Shown: positions 31,395 to 41,843, counted from the stretch's first letter. The stretch is DNA of 64,000 nt from Oscillibacter ruminantium GH1 (GCF_000307265.1 NZ_DF158898.1:329719-393718); one strand, 5' to 3'. Notes: generated by a model from the sequence alone, not told the origin. Numbers and translations: made by a program.

Positions 31395-32315
31395 TCAAAG
31401 TTGGATGGGGTGGCCCCGCAGATAATCCGCGGCAGACATCCGCTTGCCGCCGACGGCCTGTATTTCCGTCAAGGAAAGAACCTTGCCATCTCCGCAGGCA
31501 ACAGCAATTCCCCGCTTGTCAGCGGTAAGAACGGTGCCGGGCTTGGCTGCGGTTTGCTCTCCCGTCTCTACCGAACGGAAAACCTTCATCGCCTCTCCGC
31601 TCACTGCGTCGGTAGACGCGGCCGGCCATGGAATCAGGCCCCGAATCTGGCAGTTGATGGCGTGAGCGCTGCGGGTCCAGTCAATGGGAGACAGCTCTCG
31701 GGACAGCATCGGCGCGTAGGTAAACGCGCTCTCGTCCTGCGGTGTCCGGGTGGCAAAGCCGTTTTCCAAGGCCGTCACCGTCTCGGACAGCGTCACCGCG
31801 CCCAGCTCGGCAAGGCGGGCGGTAAGCGTCTGCGCGTCCTCGTCCGGTCCGATGGGTGTGCGCGCTTGCGCGATCACATCCCCTGCATCCAACGCGGCGG
31901 CCATATACATGATGGAAACGCCGGTTTCCGCCTCTCCATTGAGAATCGCCCAATTGATGGGAGCTGCACCCCGGTACTTCGGCAAAAGGGACGAATGGAC
32001 GTTGATGGAGCCGTACTTCGGGTAGTTCAGCAGCTCTTCCGGCAGAATCTTACCGTAGGCCGCCACCACGATTAGCTCCGGATCCAGCTGACGAACGATG
32101 CTCATAGCCTCCCCGTCCCGCGCTTTCTGAGGCTGAAAAACGGGCAGATTTTTTGTCAAAGCATATTCCTTTACAGGTGTTGGAATCAGCTTCATCCCTC
32201 GATTTTTTGGCTTGTCCGGCTGAGTGAGAACGCCACACAGTTCGTGTCCATCCTCCACCAGACGTTTCAGGGACGCCACGGCAAACTCCGGGGTCCCCAT
32301 AAACAAAATGCGCAT
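31395..32315 (-). CDS. fmt: Methionyl-tRNA formyltransferase
   Basis: The enzyme formylates initiator Met-tRNA using 10-formyl-THF. The 306-residue protein begins MRILFMGTPEFAV and carries HSSLLPKYRGAAP with the catalytic Asn/His region. The ATG at 32315 is preferred (GGAG eight bases upstream) over an ATG at 32321 that overlaps the def stop. It is paired with def, which removes the formyl group later. Confidence 0.95.
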   Translation of the reverse strand: MRILFMGTPEFAVASLKRLVEDGHELCGVLTQPDKPKNRGMKLIPTPVKEYALTKNLPVFQPQKARDGEAMSIVRQLDPELIVVAAYGKILPEELLNYPKYGSINVHSSLLPKYRGAAPINWAILNGEAETGVSIMYMAAALDAGDVIAQARTPIGPDEDAQTLTARLAELGAVTLSETVTALENGFATRTPQDESAFTYAPMLSRELSPIDWTRSAHAINCQIRGLIPWPAASTDAVSGEAMKVFRSVETGEQTAAKPGTVLTADKRGIAVACGDGKVLSLTEIQAVGGKRMSAADYLRGHPIQL

Positions 32316-32320
32316 GGACA

Positions 32321-32848
32321 TTACTCCTTCGTCTCTTCGCCTTCTTCGGAGGATTCCTCCGCCTCGGCTTCCATATAGTCCTCCAGTTCCTGATCGGAAA
32401 GGAAATGGTCCACATGCTCAGAGAAGAGATGTCCATCCAGGTGCTCAATTTCGTGGCAAAATGCCCGGGCCGTCAGACCCTCGCCCTCCGCCTCAAACCA
32501 ATTGCCGTCCCGATCCTGTGCCCGGACACGCACCACGTTGGGACGGGAGACAATGCCCCACTTTCCCGGCAGGCTCAAGCAGCCCTCAATTCCGGTCTGC
32601 TCTCCGCTCTGGGCGATGATCTCCGGATTGATAAGCTCCAGATACTCCTCCGTCCCCTCGTCCAGCACCAAACACACCCGGCGCAGCACGCCCACCTGCG
32701 GCGCGGCGAGTCCTGCGCCGCTAGCGTCGGTCAGGGTTTCCGCCATATCGTCCAGCAGTTCCCTGAGGTGCCTATTAAACTCCGTCACGGGACGGCACTT
32801 TTTCAGCAGGCACTCCTCGCCTACCTCCACGATTTTTCTTAAAGCCAT
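32321..32848 (-). CDS. def: Peptide deformylase
   Basis: The metalloenzyme removes N-formyl groups from nascent proteins. All three motifs are intact: GAGLAAPQVG, EGCLSLPG and HEIEHLDGHLF. The 175-residue form has an acidic C-terminal tail (about 155-175, rich in Glu). It is followed directly by fmt. Confidence 0.95.
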   Translation of the reverse strand: MALRKIVEVGEECLLKKCRPVTEFNRHLRELLDDMAETLTDASGAGLAAPQVGVLRRVCLVLDEGTEEYLELINPEIIAQSGEQTGIEGCLSLPGKWGIVSRPNVVRVRAQDRDGNWFEAEGEGLTARAFCHEIEHLDGHLFSEHVDHFLSDQELEDYMEAEAEESSEEGEETKE

Positions 32849-32878
32849 TTGTGTTGACCTCCCAATTGAAAATTGCGA

Positions 32879-35344
32879 TCAATCCATCGCGTTGCAGTCC
32901 GCGAACAGGTTCAGCCCGCGGTTTTCCCGCCGCCTGCCGAACTGGCGCAGCAGCCATGCCACCCGGTCCCGGGTGGGTTTGTCGTTTTTGCCGGAGAGAA
33001 AGACTCGGTATCGAAAGCGGTTGTTCACCTTCAGCACTGGCGCGGGGGCAGGACCGAGAATTTCCGGTTCTGAAGCGCACATCGTCTCGTCCGCCATCAG
33101 CTCCCGCAGCTCGTCTCGCAAGGCCATTGCCGCCCGGAGCACCGTTCCCTCGTCCCCACCAGAGACGGTAAGAGTAATCAAGTCGGCAAAGGGCGGGTAG
33201 CGCCGCAAGCGGCGCATAATAATTTCGCCTTCGTAAAACCGCTCATAATCCTGCTGCGCTGCGCTTTGAATGACCTCGTTCCCGGGGGTGTAGGTCTGAA
33301 TAACCGCCCGCCCCCGCTTCTCACCTCTTCCGGCCCGCCCCACCACTTGCGTCAGCAGGCTGAAAGTCCGTTCGGCAGCGCGGTAGTTGTCCAGATACAG
33401 AGACGAATCCGCGCTGAGCACACCAACCAGCGTCACATTTTCAAAATCCAATCCCTTTGCCACCATTTGGGTACCCAAAAGAATGGGGATTTTCTCTTTT
33501 TCAAATTGATTCAGCAGCTTTTCGTGATCTCCTCCGGTGGTGTCTGCATCCATTCGCAAAATGCCCACGCCGGGAAACAGATCCCGCAGCTCCTCCTCCA
33601 CCCGCTGGGTTCCTGCCCCAATGTGCTTCATGATTCCGCCGCACTCCGCGCAGATGTCGCTGGCTCTCTGGGAGTGGCCGCAATAGTGGCACATTAGCCG
33701 TCCATTGGCAGAATGATAGGTCATGGAGACGCTGCATCGGGGACAGGTAGGGACGTTGCCGCACTCGCCGCATACCAGCATTCGGCTGTTACCTCGCCGG
33801 TTTAGAAAAAGGATGCTCTGCTCACCCCGGTTCAGATTTTCCCGCAGTTCCCGCTCCAGTGGGCTGCTGATCGCGCTGGCATTCCCAGCTTTGATCTCCT
33901 GCCGCAGATCCACGATGGTAACCTCCGGCAGACTCTTTTCATTGTACCGTCTACGGAGCAACTCGTAGCGATACGTACCCTGTTTCGCGTTCCACGCAGT
34001 CTCCACCGTGGGGGTGGCAGAACCGAGCACCAGCAGTCCACCGCACTGGGCACAGCGAAATTTGGCAATGTCGCGGGTGTGATACCGGGGCGCGTTTTCC
34101 GACTGATAGCTCCCCTCCTGCTCCTCGTCCATGATGATGAGTCCCAGATTCTCCATCGGCGCGAACACAGCAGATCGGGTTCCCAGCACCAGCCGAATTT
34201 CGCCCCGGCGGATGCGCTTCCACTGGTCATATCGCTCCGTCATGCGCAAAGCGCTGTGGAGCATGGCAACCTGCGCGCCAAAATAAGAGGAGAACTTTTC
34301 CATCATCTGCGGTGTCAGCACAATTTCTGGAACCAGCACAATCACGGACTTTCCGCGTTTTAAAACCTCTTGCGCCAGACGGATGTAAATCTGGGTTTTT
34401 CCGCTGCCGGTAACACCTTGTAAGAGTGCTGCCTCCGGCTTTGCGGATTCCGTCAGAGTCAACAGGTGGGCAAACGCAGACTGCTGTTCCTCATTTAAAA
34501 TGATGGGCACTCCGGGCTGCACTGTTTTCGGCTCCGGGACACGAAGCTGTTCTTCCTCTGAAAACGCCACAATACCGGACTTCTCCAGTCCCTTCAGGGT
34601 CTTGGCGGAAGCTCCGGTAAAATAACAGATGTCCTGCACCGAGGCGCGACCGGTGGCGGACAACAGCAAAACCACCTCATAGCGCATCGGTGCGGATTTT
34701 TTTCGCGGCTCCACCAGAGCCAGAGCCTCTGACGCATCCATGGTCAGCTCCGCCATACGGCGTTTTTTGTCTCCGATGCGCCGCATAGCGGTGATATCCG
34801 AAGTCAGGACGCCCTTTTTGCAAAGCGCCCGCAGCGTCGGTTCCACCCCGTCGCCGCAGCTGGCCTTCAGCTGAGACAACTCTGCGCTGCCTCCGGCGGC
34901 GAACAACGCATTCAGTGCGCAGTCCGCATCCCGAATTTTTCCGGCAAGAACGACCGCGGCGGCGCGGTCCAATCCTTCCGCCACGGTGAAGTTCTCCTTC
35001 ATCTGATACCAGAGGCCCGCGGGCAGAATGGTCTTCACCGCCTCGTACATGGTGCAAAAATATCGCTGGCGCATCCACAGCGCCAAGGACACGCCCCACC
35101 CGTCCAGCACCGGCCCATCGTCCAAAACGGATTCCAGCGCTTTCACACCGGCGCGTTTTGCGCCCGTTTCCCGAGCCAGAATCACACCCTCGCAGCTGCG
35201 GTTTCCCATGCCGAAGGGAATCATTACCCGCACACCCACCTGTGCCTTTTCCAGCAGCGGTTCAGGAATCAGATAGTCGTAAGGCTTGTCGATGGAATAT
35301 GTCGCGGCGCTGACGGCGACCTTTGCAATTTCTGCGCACTCCAT
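32879..35344 (-). CDS. priA: Primosomal replication protein PriA
   Basis: This 821-residue superfamily 2 helicase restarts stalled forks. Walker A GVTGSGKT, DEEQEGSYQ and the eight-Cys zinc domain (CGECGNVPTCPRC to CAECG) are present. The second ATG (35344) is used because GGGAGG lies at normal distance; the first ATG is one base from it. The coaBC gene that sits between rpoZ and priA in Bacillus is absent. Confidence 0.95.
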   Translation of the reverse strand: MECAEIAKVAVSAATYSIDKPYDYLIPEPLLEKAQVGVRVMIPFGMGNRSCEGVILARETGAKRAGVKALESVLDDGPVLDGWGVSLALWMRQRYFCTMYEAVKTILPAGLWYQMKENFTVAEGLDRAAAVVLAGKIRDADCALNALFAAGGSAELSQLKASCGDGVEPTLRALCKKGVLTSDITAMRRIGDKKRRMAELTMDASEALALVEPRKKSAPMRYEVVLLLSATGRASVQDICYFTGASAKTLKGLEKSGIVAFSEEEQLRVPEPKTVQPGVPIILNEEQQSAFAHLLTLTESAKPEAALLQGVTGSGKTQIYIRLAQEVLKRGKSVIVLVPEIVLTPQMMEKFSSYFGAQVAMLHSALRMTERYDQWKRIRRGEIRLVLGTRSAVFAPMENLGLIIMDEEQEGSYQSENAPRYHTRDIAKFRCAQCGGLLVLGSATPTVETAWNAKQGTYRYELLRRRYNEKSLPEVTIVDLRQEIKAGNASAISSPLERELRENLNRGEQSILFLNRRGNSRMLVCGECGNVPTCPRCSVSMTYHSANGRLMCHYCGHSQRASDICAECGGIMKHIGAGTQRVEEELRDLFPGVGILRMDADTTGGDHEKLLNQFEKEKIPILLGTQMVAKGLDFENVTLVGVLSADSSLYLDNYRAAERTFSLLTQVVGRAGRGEKRGRAVIQTYTPGNEVIQSAAQQDYERFYEGEIIMRRLRRYPPFADLITLTVSGGDEGTVLRAAMALRDELRELMADETMCASEPEILGPAPAPVLKVNNRFRYRVFLSGKNDKPTRDRVAWLLRQFGRRRENRGLNLFADCNAMD

Positions 35345-35368
35345 CTGCATCCCTCCCCGATTGACGGC

Positions 35369-35611
35369 TTAGAGCTGTTCCGTCTCCTGATCGACGACAT
35401 CTTCCTCAATGGTCAGGTCCATACCCCGGGCGTCCAGTTTGCCCTCCGCAACCTCGCGAATGGCCAATGTCACCGGCTTGTCGTTCAGGGGTTCACCCAT
35501 CTCCTCGGCGGCCTCAGAAATCTGCCGTGCCCGGCGAGCCACCACGTTCACCAGCATATAGCGGTTGGGAATGTAGCTGTTCAGCTTACTCATTGCAGGA
35601 TAAAGCATCAT
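35369..35611 (-). CDS. rpoZ: RNA polymerase omega subunit
   Basis: The 80-residue protein carries the omega core (NRYMLVNVVARRARQIS, PVTLAIREVAEGKL) that helps fold the beta-prime subunit. It is preceded by gmk and followed by priA, the usual Firmicute order. The start could be the second Met of the MM pair or the M in AMSKLNSY. Confidence 0.92.
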   Translation of the reverse strand: MMLYPAMSKLNSYIPNRYMLVNVVARRARQISEAAEEMGEPLNDKPVTLAIREVAEGKLDARGMDLTIEEDVVDQETEQL

Positions 35612-35668
35612 AGTAGTTATCTTCCTATCTGCCTTTCGGCTTAAAATAAATGAATGGATCGCTGTGTG

Positions 35669-36265
35669 TCAACGTCCGCTGATAATCTCCATGCGTTCAG
35701 CAGGCTTGCAGTGCTCTGCCGTCATGATGGCGTCCAGTTCCTCCACGGCATCTTCCACGGTGTCGTTGATGACGAAATAATCGTAGGTATGTGCCGTCTG
35801 GAATTCCACCTTGGCCCGCAGAAGACGCTTTTGAATCTTCTCCGGAGAGTCGGTGCCCCGCTCGGTCAAGCGCCGCTCCAACTCCGACCAAGAGGGCGGT
35901 GAGATGAAAATGCGGACCGTTTCCGGTCGCTTGCCGCAGACCTGAAGCGCACCCTGAATCTCTATATCCAAAATCACATCCCGGCCCGCGTTCATGGCCT
36001 CGTCCACGTACCGCTTCGGCGTTCCATAAAAATTGCCTACGTACTCCGCATATTCCAAAAACGCATCCTCTGCAATCCGCTGACGGAATGCGTCCACATC
36101 CATAAAGTGATAGTGAACGCCATCCACTTCACCCGGACGGGGGTCCCGCGTGGTGGCGGAGACGGAGAAGTACAGATCAGGCCGCTTTTCCAAAAGTGCC
36201 TTCAAAACCGTACTCTTTCCCACGCCCGAGGGGCCTGAAATAATAAAAGTCTTTCCCTTTTGCAT
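35669..36265 (-). CDS. gmk: Guanylate kinase
   Basis: The enzyme phosphorylates GMP to GDP. The 198-residue protein has P-loop GPSGVGKST and the GMP-binding stretch TTRDPRPGEVDGVHY. The ATG at 36265 lies one base past the remA stop; a longer open frame upstream belongs to remA in another frame. Confidence 0.95.
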   Translation of the reverse strand: MQKGKTFIISGPSGVGKSTVLKALLEKRPDLYFSVSATTRDPRPGEVDGVHYHFMDVDAFRQRIAEDAFLEYAEYVGNFYGTPKRYVDEAMNAGRDVILDIEIQGALQVCGKRPETVRIFISPPSWSELERRLTERGTDSPEKIQKRLLRAKVEFQTAHTYDYFVINDTVEDAVEELDAIMTAEHCKPAERMEIISGR

Positions 36266-36266
36266 C

Positions 36267-36524
36267 CTATTCTTCCTCTTCCCCCATGATTTCAGTCCCC
36301 AGGCGCCCCGCCAGCTTTTCGCTGGGCAGCGCGGAGAGCACCACATGGTCGCTGTCCATGATAAAAATAGAGGCGGTCTTCCGCCCATAGGTGGCGTCGA
36401 TCAGCATGCCCCGTTCCCGGGACTCCTGAATCAGGCGCTTCACCGGCGCGGAATCCGGACTGACCACCGCCACCAGACGGTCGGCAGAAATCAAGCTCCC
36501 AAAGCCGATGTTAATCAATTTCAC
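36267..36524 (-). CDS. remA: RemA/DUF370 DNA-binding regulator
   Basis: The 85-residue protein of the RemA family ([39 protein letters not shown]) belongs to a group that activates biofilm matrix genes in Bacillus by wrapping DNA. Its place between yicC and gmk matches Bacillus. The targets in this organism are unknown. Confidence 0.92.
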   Translation of the reverse strand: MKLINIGFGSLISADRLVAVVSPDSAPVKRLIQESRERGMLIDATYGRKTASIFIMDSDHVVLSALPSEKLAGRLGTEIMGEEEE

Positions 36525-36528
36525 GGCC

Positions 36529-37407
36529 TCACTCCACGTTCTGGACCTGTTCGCGGATTTTCTCGACCTCCGCTTTCAAGTCCACTGCTATCTGAGCGAT
36601 GGAGACATCGCAGCATTTAGAACCAATGGTATTGGACTCGCGATTGACCTCCTGAATGAGGAAGTCCATCTTTCGACCCATAGGCTCGTCGGCCTTCAGC
36701 ATTTCCCGCAGCTGGGCAACGTGGCTGTGAAGCCGGACAGTCTCCTCGTCCACGGCCACCTTGTCGCCGTAAATCGCGGCCTCTGTAAGAATCCGCTGGG
36801 GGTCGATGGTGGTGCTTTGAAGCACCTCTTCCATTCGCGCCGTCAGCTTCTGGCGGTATTCGGAAACGGTTTCCGGAGAACGCGCCTCCACTTTTTCCGT
36901 CAGAGTCTCGATGGTGGTGAGCCGACCGCCAATGTCCTCGGCCAGCTTTTCACCCTCCACAGCCCGCATGGTGTTATAAGCCGCCAGTGCTTTATCCAGC
37001 ACCGTGCAGATATCCGCGCCTAACGCATCCAAATCCTCTTCCGCCTTGGTCACGCTCAACACGTCCGGGAATCGGGCCAGCACCTCCGGCGTGATTTTCG
37101 GCTCTGTGCCGCAGACCTCTGCCAACTCCCGCAACGCTGCGGCATAGCCCGCCGCAAGACCGCGATCCACCATCACCTTTGCGGTGTCCGCGCCGGTAGA
37201 ATCAATCGTGAAAAGGACATCCACTTTACCCCGAGAGACGGTCTGCTGCACATGCTTGCGCACCGTATCCTCCGCGAAAGCATAAGCTCTCGGCAGCTTC
37301 ACCGTGCAGTCCAAATACCGGTTGTTGACTGATCGAACCTCCACAGTGATATCCCGCTTTTCCAGCGTCTCTCTTGCCCGGCCGTAGCCGGTCATGCTTT
37401 TAATCAA
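36529..37407 (-). CDS. YicC/YloC family endoribonuclease
   Basis: The 292-residue protein has the YicC N-terminal signature ([23 protein letters not shown]) and the DUF1732 C-terminus ([22 protein letters not shown]). The family acts in RNA turnover. It is four bases ahead of remA, as in Bacillus. Confidence 0.93.
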   Translation of the reverse strand: MIKSMTGYGRARETLEKRDITVEVRSVNNRYLDCTVKLPRAYAFAEDTVRKHVQQTVSRGKVDVLFTIDSTGADTAKVMVDRGLAAGYAAALRELAEVCGTEPKITPEVLARFPDVLSVTKAEEDLDALGADICTVLDKALAAYNTMRAVEGEKLAEDIGGRLTTIETLTEKVEARSPETVSEYRQKLTARMEEVLQSTTIDPQRILTEAAIYGDKVAVDEETVRLHSHVAQLREMLKADEPMGRKMDFLIQEVNRESNTIGSKCCDVSIAQIAVDLKAEVEKIREQVQNVE

Positions 37408-37468
37408 CTTTGACCCCTCCCAAATAAAATCCCTGCTTGGTTCCGCTGTTCAGCAGGGACAGTAAATC

Positions 37469-38122
37469 TCACAGGCACCGGAACCCCATAAATCCGCATC
37501 CGTTGCACAGCAAATACGTGCAGCAAAGCTGCTGACACAGGCTGCTGCCGCCGCACAAATCCGTTCCAAAGCTGCCGTGAGGACTGTAGGCCGAGCGGCC
37601 CGCGCCGTCCATGAAATCCAGCGCCTGCTGATATTCCCGGTTGCCCGGGTCCATCTGCGCGGCAGTCTCATAATACCGCTTGGCCTCATCCAGCCAGCCC
37701 CGGCGGTAGCAGACAGCCCCCTTGAGGAAGTTCCACTCCGCGCTATGGTCCGCATAATTGCCCAGCAGTGCCTCAGCCCGACTCAGGTCACCGGCGTTGA
37801 TGGACATACGCACCTGCTGCAAAACAGAGCTGCCGGACTGCTGGGCAGACCCACCGCCGCCATAACCATATCCATAGCCGGCAGAGGAACCGCCATAGCT
37901 CGCAGAGCTGCGGCTTCCGCCGCCCCGGCTGCTGCCCCGACGCTTGTTGATCTCCTCATAAGCGGCGTTAATCTCTTTCATTTTCTCCTGCGCGAGATCC
38001 GCCAGAGGGTTGTCGTGATAGTTGTCGGGATGGTACTTCCGCGCCAGCTCCAGATATGCTTTTTTCACTTCCGCATCTGTTGCGGATTCGGGAACGCCAA
38101 GAACCTTGTAGGGATCGTTCAT
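37469..38122 (-). CDS. J-domain protein with Gly/Ser linker and TPR-like repeat
   Basis: The 217-residue protein has an N-terminal J domain (about 3-65) with HPD intact (ARKYHPDN), so it can stimulate a DnaK ATPase. A Gly/Ser/Tyr-rich linker (about 66-100) and two TPR-like helices (about 105-165) follow. The C-terminus is Cys-rich. It lacks the DnaJ zinc domain. It overlaps the DUF5685 gene by four bases; the two commonly occur together in Clostridia, function unknown. Confidence 0.88.
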   Translation of the reverse strand: MNDPYKVLGVPESATDAEVKKAYLELARKYHPDNYHDNPLADLAQEKMKEINAAYEEINKRRGSSRGGGSRSSASYGGSSAGYGYGYGGGGSAQQSGSSVLQQVRMSINAGDLSRAEALLGNYADHSAEWNFLKGAVCYRRGWLDEAKRYYETAAQMDPGNREYQQALDFMDGAGRSAYSPHGSFGTDLCGGSSLCQQLCCTYLLCNGCGFMGFRCL

Positions 38123-39018
38123 GTGGTCTCCTCAACATTTCTATCTTTCTTCCGCGCCGGACGTTCCGCCCGGTACGTGCCGGAAAGTACAGCTTTTCCG
38201 ACCTGAAACAGCCCCGCATACACGGTGCTTTCCAAAATAGGCGCCCAGCACCCAAAATCCCACAGCTCATAAGCCGTGGCGAGTAAACGGATGGAATGGT
38301 CCACGGTCTGGGTAAAAGACGCGCGACTCTCCGGTGTCCAAACCCCGTCCGCAAGACCGTATCGGTAGATCAATGGGTTATAATTTCCGCTGACTGCGTC
38401 CTCTTTCAGGTCGTCCGCAGCATCCATCAAATAAACCCACCGACCCAGATGGTAGAGCATCTGGCGCAGAATGCGGCGGTGGGCTTCGCCCTCCGCTTCG
38501 TCCGCAGCGGCCGCCAACAGCTGGGCAAATGCGTCCGCAGGCTCATCCAACGAGGGAACTTTTGCCTCTTCCATGGCCGCAAGACGCTTTAGCTGCTCTC
38601 GGGTCACGCGGTCAAACTCAGGTCTGGCCGCAGCGGCTTTCCGGTAGCTGTTCTCCAAGGCCAACGCCACGCCGCGATATTTCAGCCCCTTGCGAAAGCC
38701 GTGGTCAGCTACGCCGTCCTTCGCCTGCCAATAGGCCAGAATCACGCTTTCGTCCGCCGCTAAATCCAGCGCCGGATTCCCACCGCAATAGGTTCGCTTT
38801 TTCACCGGACTTGCCACGCACCGGGCGCAGAGCGTCTCCGGCTCCTCCCCGCCTGAGAGCAGGATGGCCAAAAACGCAAAGTCATAGTTTAAAATGAACC
38901 GGGCGGGCAGTCCGCAGCGGCGGCGCAGAGTGTGACACAGTCCGCAGTAGAGCCGGCGGAATCGCTCCCTTTCTTCTTCGGGCAGCTGATCGAGAGGCGG
39001 CCTCACGTAACCAAACAT
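38119..39018 (-). CDS. DUF5685 family protein
   Basis: The 299-residue protein starts MFGYVRPP and has an early Cys pair (YCGLCHTL) and a second Cys group ([15 protein letters not shown]). The rest is helical, with DAADDLKED resembling an isoprenoid-fold Asp motif, although this is only a resemblance. No function is established for the family. It is located between the RseC-like and J-domain genes. Confidence 0.8.
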   Translation of the reverse strand: MFGYVRPPLDQLPEEERERFRRLYCGLCHTLRRRCGLPARFILNYDFAFLAILLSGGEEPETLCARCVASPVKKRTYCGGNPALDLAADESVILAYWQAKDGVADHGFRKGLKYRGVALALENSYRKAAAARPEFDRVTREQLKRLAAMEEAKVPSLDEPADAFAQLLAAAADEAEGEAHRRILRQMLYHLGRWVYLMDAADDLKEDAVSGNYNPLIYRYGLADGVWTPESRASFTQTVDHSIRLLATAYELWDFGCWAPILESTVYAGLFQVGKAVLSGTYRAERPARKKDRNVEETT

Positions 39019-39030
39019 GGGCTGGTTTTC

Positions 39031-39438
39031 TTAAAAGAGTCTGACGATGGTGAAGTCCATCCCGCCCCGCCGCCGGAGACGGCGGTCATAGACCACTGCC
39101 GGAATCAAACCCAGCCCAAATGCCGCCGCAGCGACGACATACTGTATCGTCGTGGAGAAAAAGGGCATGGTGAGGAAATACCCCAGGAAAAACAGCACTA
39201 CCGGCACCATATAAACTAAAAGAATGATTCCCATCATGTTTTTGGTGCTGCTCTCCACCACAACCTTTTGACCGGGCTGTGCCCCAATGGGATTGCTGGC
39301 CCGGGCATAAACCGACGCTCCGGTGGATCCGCACCCGGCGCACTCCGCGCAGTCGTGTGCGCAGGCGGACTGCCGAGCTACGGCAATTTCCGCGTGGTCC
39401 GCGTCCAACAGTTTTTCAATCGTTGCAACTTGTGTCAT
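39031..39438 (-). CDS. SoxR-reducing-system RseC family membrane protein
   Basis: The 135-residue protein has an N-terminal Cys cluster (CAHDCAECAGCGS, a likely Fe-S ligand set) and two membrane helices (about 68-88 and 93-113). This is the RseC/RnfB-associated architecture involved in electron transfer to redox sensors. No other rsx/rnf gene is nearby. Confidence 0.85.
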   Translation of the reverse strand: MTQVATIEKLLDADHAEIAVARQSACAHDCAECAGCGSTGASVYARASNPIGAQPGQKVVVESSTKNMMGIILLVYMVPVVLFFLGYFLTMPFFSTTIQYVVAAAAFGLGLIPAVVYDRRLRRRGGMDFTIVRLF

Positions 39439-39458
39439 GATAACGCTCCTAAATTTCT

Positions 39459-40781
39459 TTACGCTGTCCCATCGGTAGGCGTATTTTCATTGTTTTCAGG
39501 CAGAGGTTCCTCCGGCTGGCTTGTGCCTTCGGAAATGGTGACCCGCACCTGATAATTTCCCCGGACACCCACATCCGCACCGTTGCCGATCTGCACCCGC
39601 GCAGGAACCGTATAGCTTCCGCTGGCGGCAGTAACGTCCGTCAGGTCCGCGATAACCGTGATGTCCTCCGGCGTCACAGATTTGACCGCTCCCGAGGTTC
39701 CCCGCAGGGAAACCGGCAGCTCTGTGGTCAATACTGTTACAGTTTTCCCTTCCGGTATATTTTCACACGTAAAATTCACGGCGTTGACAGTGGCTGTGGC
39801 CATATCCTTGAATTTGACGTTCATGGTGGCCCGGGTTGTCCCGCTTAGATTCTCGCACCCCTCCGGGACGGTAATGGTATACCGATAGGTGGTGGGGACG
39901 AAGAAATCCTCCAGCTCAAAGTCATCCAAGGTGATCGCGTCTATATTTTTCAGCAGTTCTGCATCTCCCGAAACGGTGACGCTGGCGGGCGTGATGCTGT
40001 ATTCCAAATTGCTGATTCGAGCGCCGTCTGCCTCGATAAAGTTCACCTTCAGAGGCAGTTCCTTCTCCACGTTCACCGGCAGCGTCACCTGAATTTGATC
40101 GGCAGTGGCGTGGAGATTGCCGGTATTTTGAATCAGCTGGTCGTTTTCATCGTAGAGCTGGTAATCCAGCGTCTGAGAAACGGTCTGCGTGGCATTTTCC
40201 ACCGAGAGGTTCACCTTGGCGTAAGACACCTTGTCAACCTCTTCCTGCGGTCCGCGGATCTCCAGCATCCCCGGCTGGTACTGAAGTTCGCCGGCGATAT
40301 ACCCTTCGGCAACCGTACCCTCCAGCGCACAACGGATACCAACACTCCGTCTGTACAGCTCACCGATCTCCACCTGCACCGTATAAGAGCTGGCGTTCAC
40401 GATGGTAATGGAGTTTCTGGTGATGCCGTCGGGGTAATAGACCGTGTAGCTGACACTGTGAGTTCCTGTGGAGGTGATATCCGACAGGTCGGCTTGAATG
40501 CGTATTTTGCTGGGGTCCAGCCGGGCAAGAATGCGGCGGCGGGCCTTAATCTCCAGTGTGACGGTCTGGTCACTGTCCGGCAGAAGCATCAGCCCCCGAT
40601 CCGCCAGCGTCGTATCTTCCCCTGCGTATTCAATGGGAATGTCGCTGATGATCTTTTCTTTTTCGCTGCCCTCGGAATTGTCCGCGCTGTCCACGTACAT
40701 CCAGACGGCACATGCAATTGCAACGGAGAGAAGGATGTGCAGAATCTTGCGTCTGCTCCACTTGGACTGATTATTCTCCAT
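39459..40781 (-). CDS. cdaR: YbbR-domain protein (CdaR-like regulator of CdaA)
   Basis: The 440-residue protein has one N-terminal membrane helix (about 12-30) and four extracytoplasmic YbbR repeats. CdaR binds and modulates the diadenylate cyclase CdaA in Firmicutes. The gene overlaps the cdaA stop by 11 bases, which fits the role. Confidence 0.9.
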   Translation of the reverse strand: MENNQSKWSRRKILHILLSVAIACAVWMYVDSADNSEGSEKEKIISDIPIEYAGEDTTLADRGLMLLPDSDQTVTLEIKARRRILARLDPSKIRIQADLSDITSTGTHSVSYTVYYPDGITRNSITIVNASSYTVQVEIGELYRRSVGIRCALEGTVAEGYIAGELQYQPGMLEIRGPQEEVDKVSYAKVNLSVENATQTVSQTLDYQLYDENDQLIQNTGNLHATADQIQVTLPVNVEKELPLKVNFIEADGARISNLEYSITPASVTVSGDAELLKNIDAITLDDFELEDFFVPTTYRYTITVPEGCENLSGTTRATMNVKFKDMATATVNAVNFTCENIPEGKTVTVLTTELPVSLRGTSGAVKSVTPEDITVIADLTDVTAASGSYTVPARVQIGNGADVGVRGNYQVRVTISEGTSQPEEPLPENNENTPTDGTA

Positions 40782-41652
40782 GATCCTCGCCTCCTTCCTT
40801 CCGGATGTGCAGAAGGCTCAAAATCCCCAGCTTCCGGTCTGATGATTCTTTCTCCTGCGGCAGTAACTCATTGCGCAGGAGATTTTCCAATGTCTCCGGC
40901 ATCAGATGCCGCTTCAGCATCCCGCCGATGGCCACAGAGATGGACCCCGTTTCTTCCGAGACGATCACCACCACAGCGTCGGAATTCTCACTCATGCCGA
41001 TACCTGCCCGATGCCGCATACCAAGGTCACGGGACAGATTCACGTTTTTGCTCAGCGGAAGCATACATCCCGCGCCTAAAATACGGCCTTTGCGAACAAT
41101 GACCGCGCCATCGTGCATGGGGGCTTTCACAAAGAAGATATTTTTCAAAAGTTCGTTGGATACGTCCGCGTTTAGAATCGTGCCGCTGCGAACCATATCG
41201 TCCAGCATGATCTCCCGCTCGAACACGATGAGCGCACCGGTTCGGGATTTGGACATCTCTGTACAGGCCAGAACGGTCTGTCCGACCATGCGTTCCAGAG
41301 CGCTCTGCGTCTCTCCCTTTGTGAAAAACAACGCCAGACGGCGGCTGCCCACCTGCTCCAGCACCCGGCGGATTTCGGGCTGGAATAGAATGATAAGGGC
41401 CAGAACGCCCCACTCCACCATGCGGCCCATGATATAGCTGATACCGTTGAGATGGAAAATGGAAGACAGCCACAGCACCGCCAAAAAGATCAGCACGCCT
41501 TTCAGGAGGTTTGCCACCCGAGAGGTCTTGACGAATTTTAACAGCTTGTACAAAACAATAGCCATAAGCAGGACATCCAGAATATCCGTGATCTCAATGG
41601 TCATCAGATATCGGACGATCTCGCCCAGCAGGACTGAGAGCTTCGCGCTCAT
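40771..41652 (-). CDS. cdaA: Diadenylate cyclase CdaA
   Basis: The enzyme makes c-di-AMP from two ATP. The 293-residue protein has three N-terminal membrane helices (about 10-95) and a DAC domain with DGA (MHDGAVIV) and RHR (GMRHRAGIG) motifs intact. It is first in a long leftward gene train behind a near-consensus promoter. glmM, often third in the cdaA-cdaR-glmM operon, is not here. Confidence 0.96.
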   Translation of the reverse strand: MSAKLSVLLGEIVRYLMTIEITDILDVLLMAIVLYKLLKFVKTSRVANLLKGVLIFLAVLWLSSIFHLNGISYIMGRMVEWGVLALIILFQPEIRRVLEQVGSRRLALFFTKGETQSALERMVGQTVLACTEMSKSRTGALIVFEREIMLDDMVRSGTILNADVSNELLKNIFFVKAPMHDGAVIVRKGRILGAGCMLPLSKNVNLSRDLGMRHRAGIGMSENSDAVVVIVSEETGSISVAIGGMLKRHLMPETLENLLRNELLPQEKESSDRKLGILSLLHIRKEGGEDHGE

Positions 41653-41746
41653 AATTGCATCAGCTTCCTTCCCTGGTCGGGATGGCTCCCGGTAAGCGGC
41701 GCGGACCGCGGCGCACAGGGAACGCCCAAATTACAAGAATGCTTAT

Positions 41747-41775
41747 ATTATATAAAAAATAGTGAGAGATTGCAA
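41747..41775 (-). promoter_or_regulatory. SigA promoter of the cdaA gene train
   Basis: TTGCAA (41770-41775) and TATAAT (41747-41752) on the minus strand are 17 bp apart, about 95 bp before cdaA. Confidence 0.65.
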
Positions 41776-41843
41776 GGTAAACTACGCCAAAATTCATAGT
41801 ATGTTCACTGCTTTTCAGGTTTTTTCCTCCAAACGCGGCCTTG

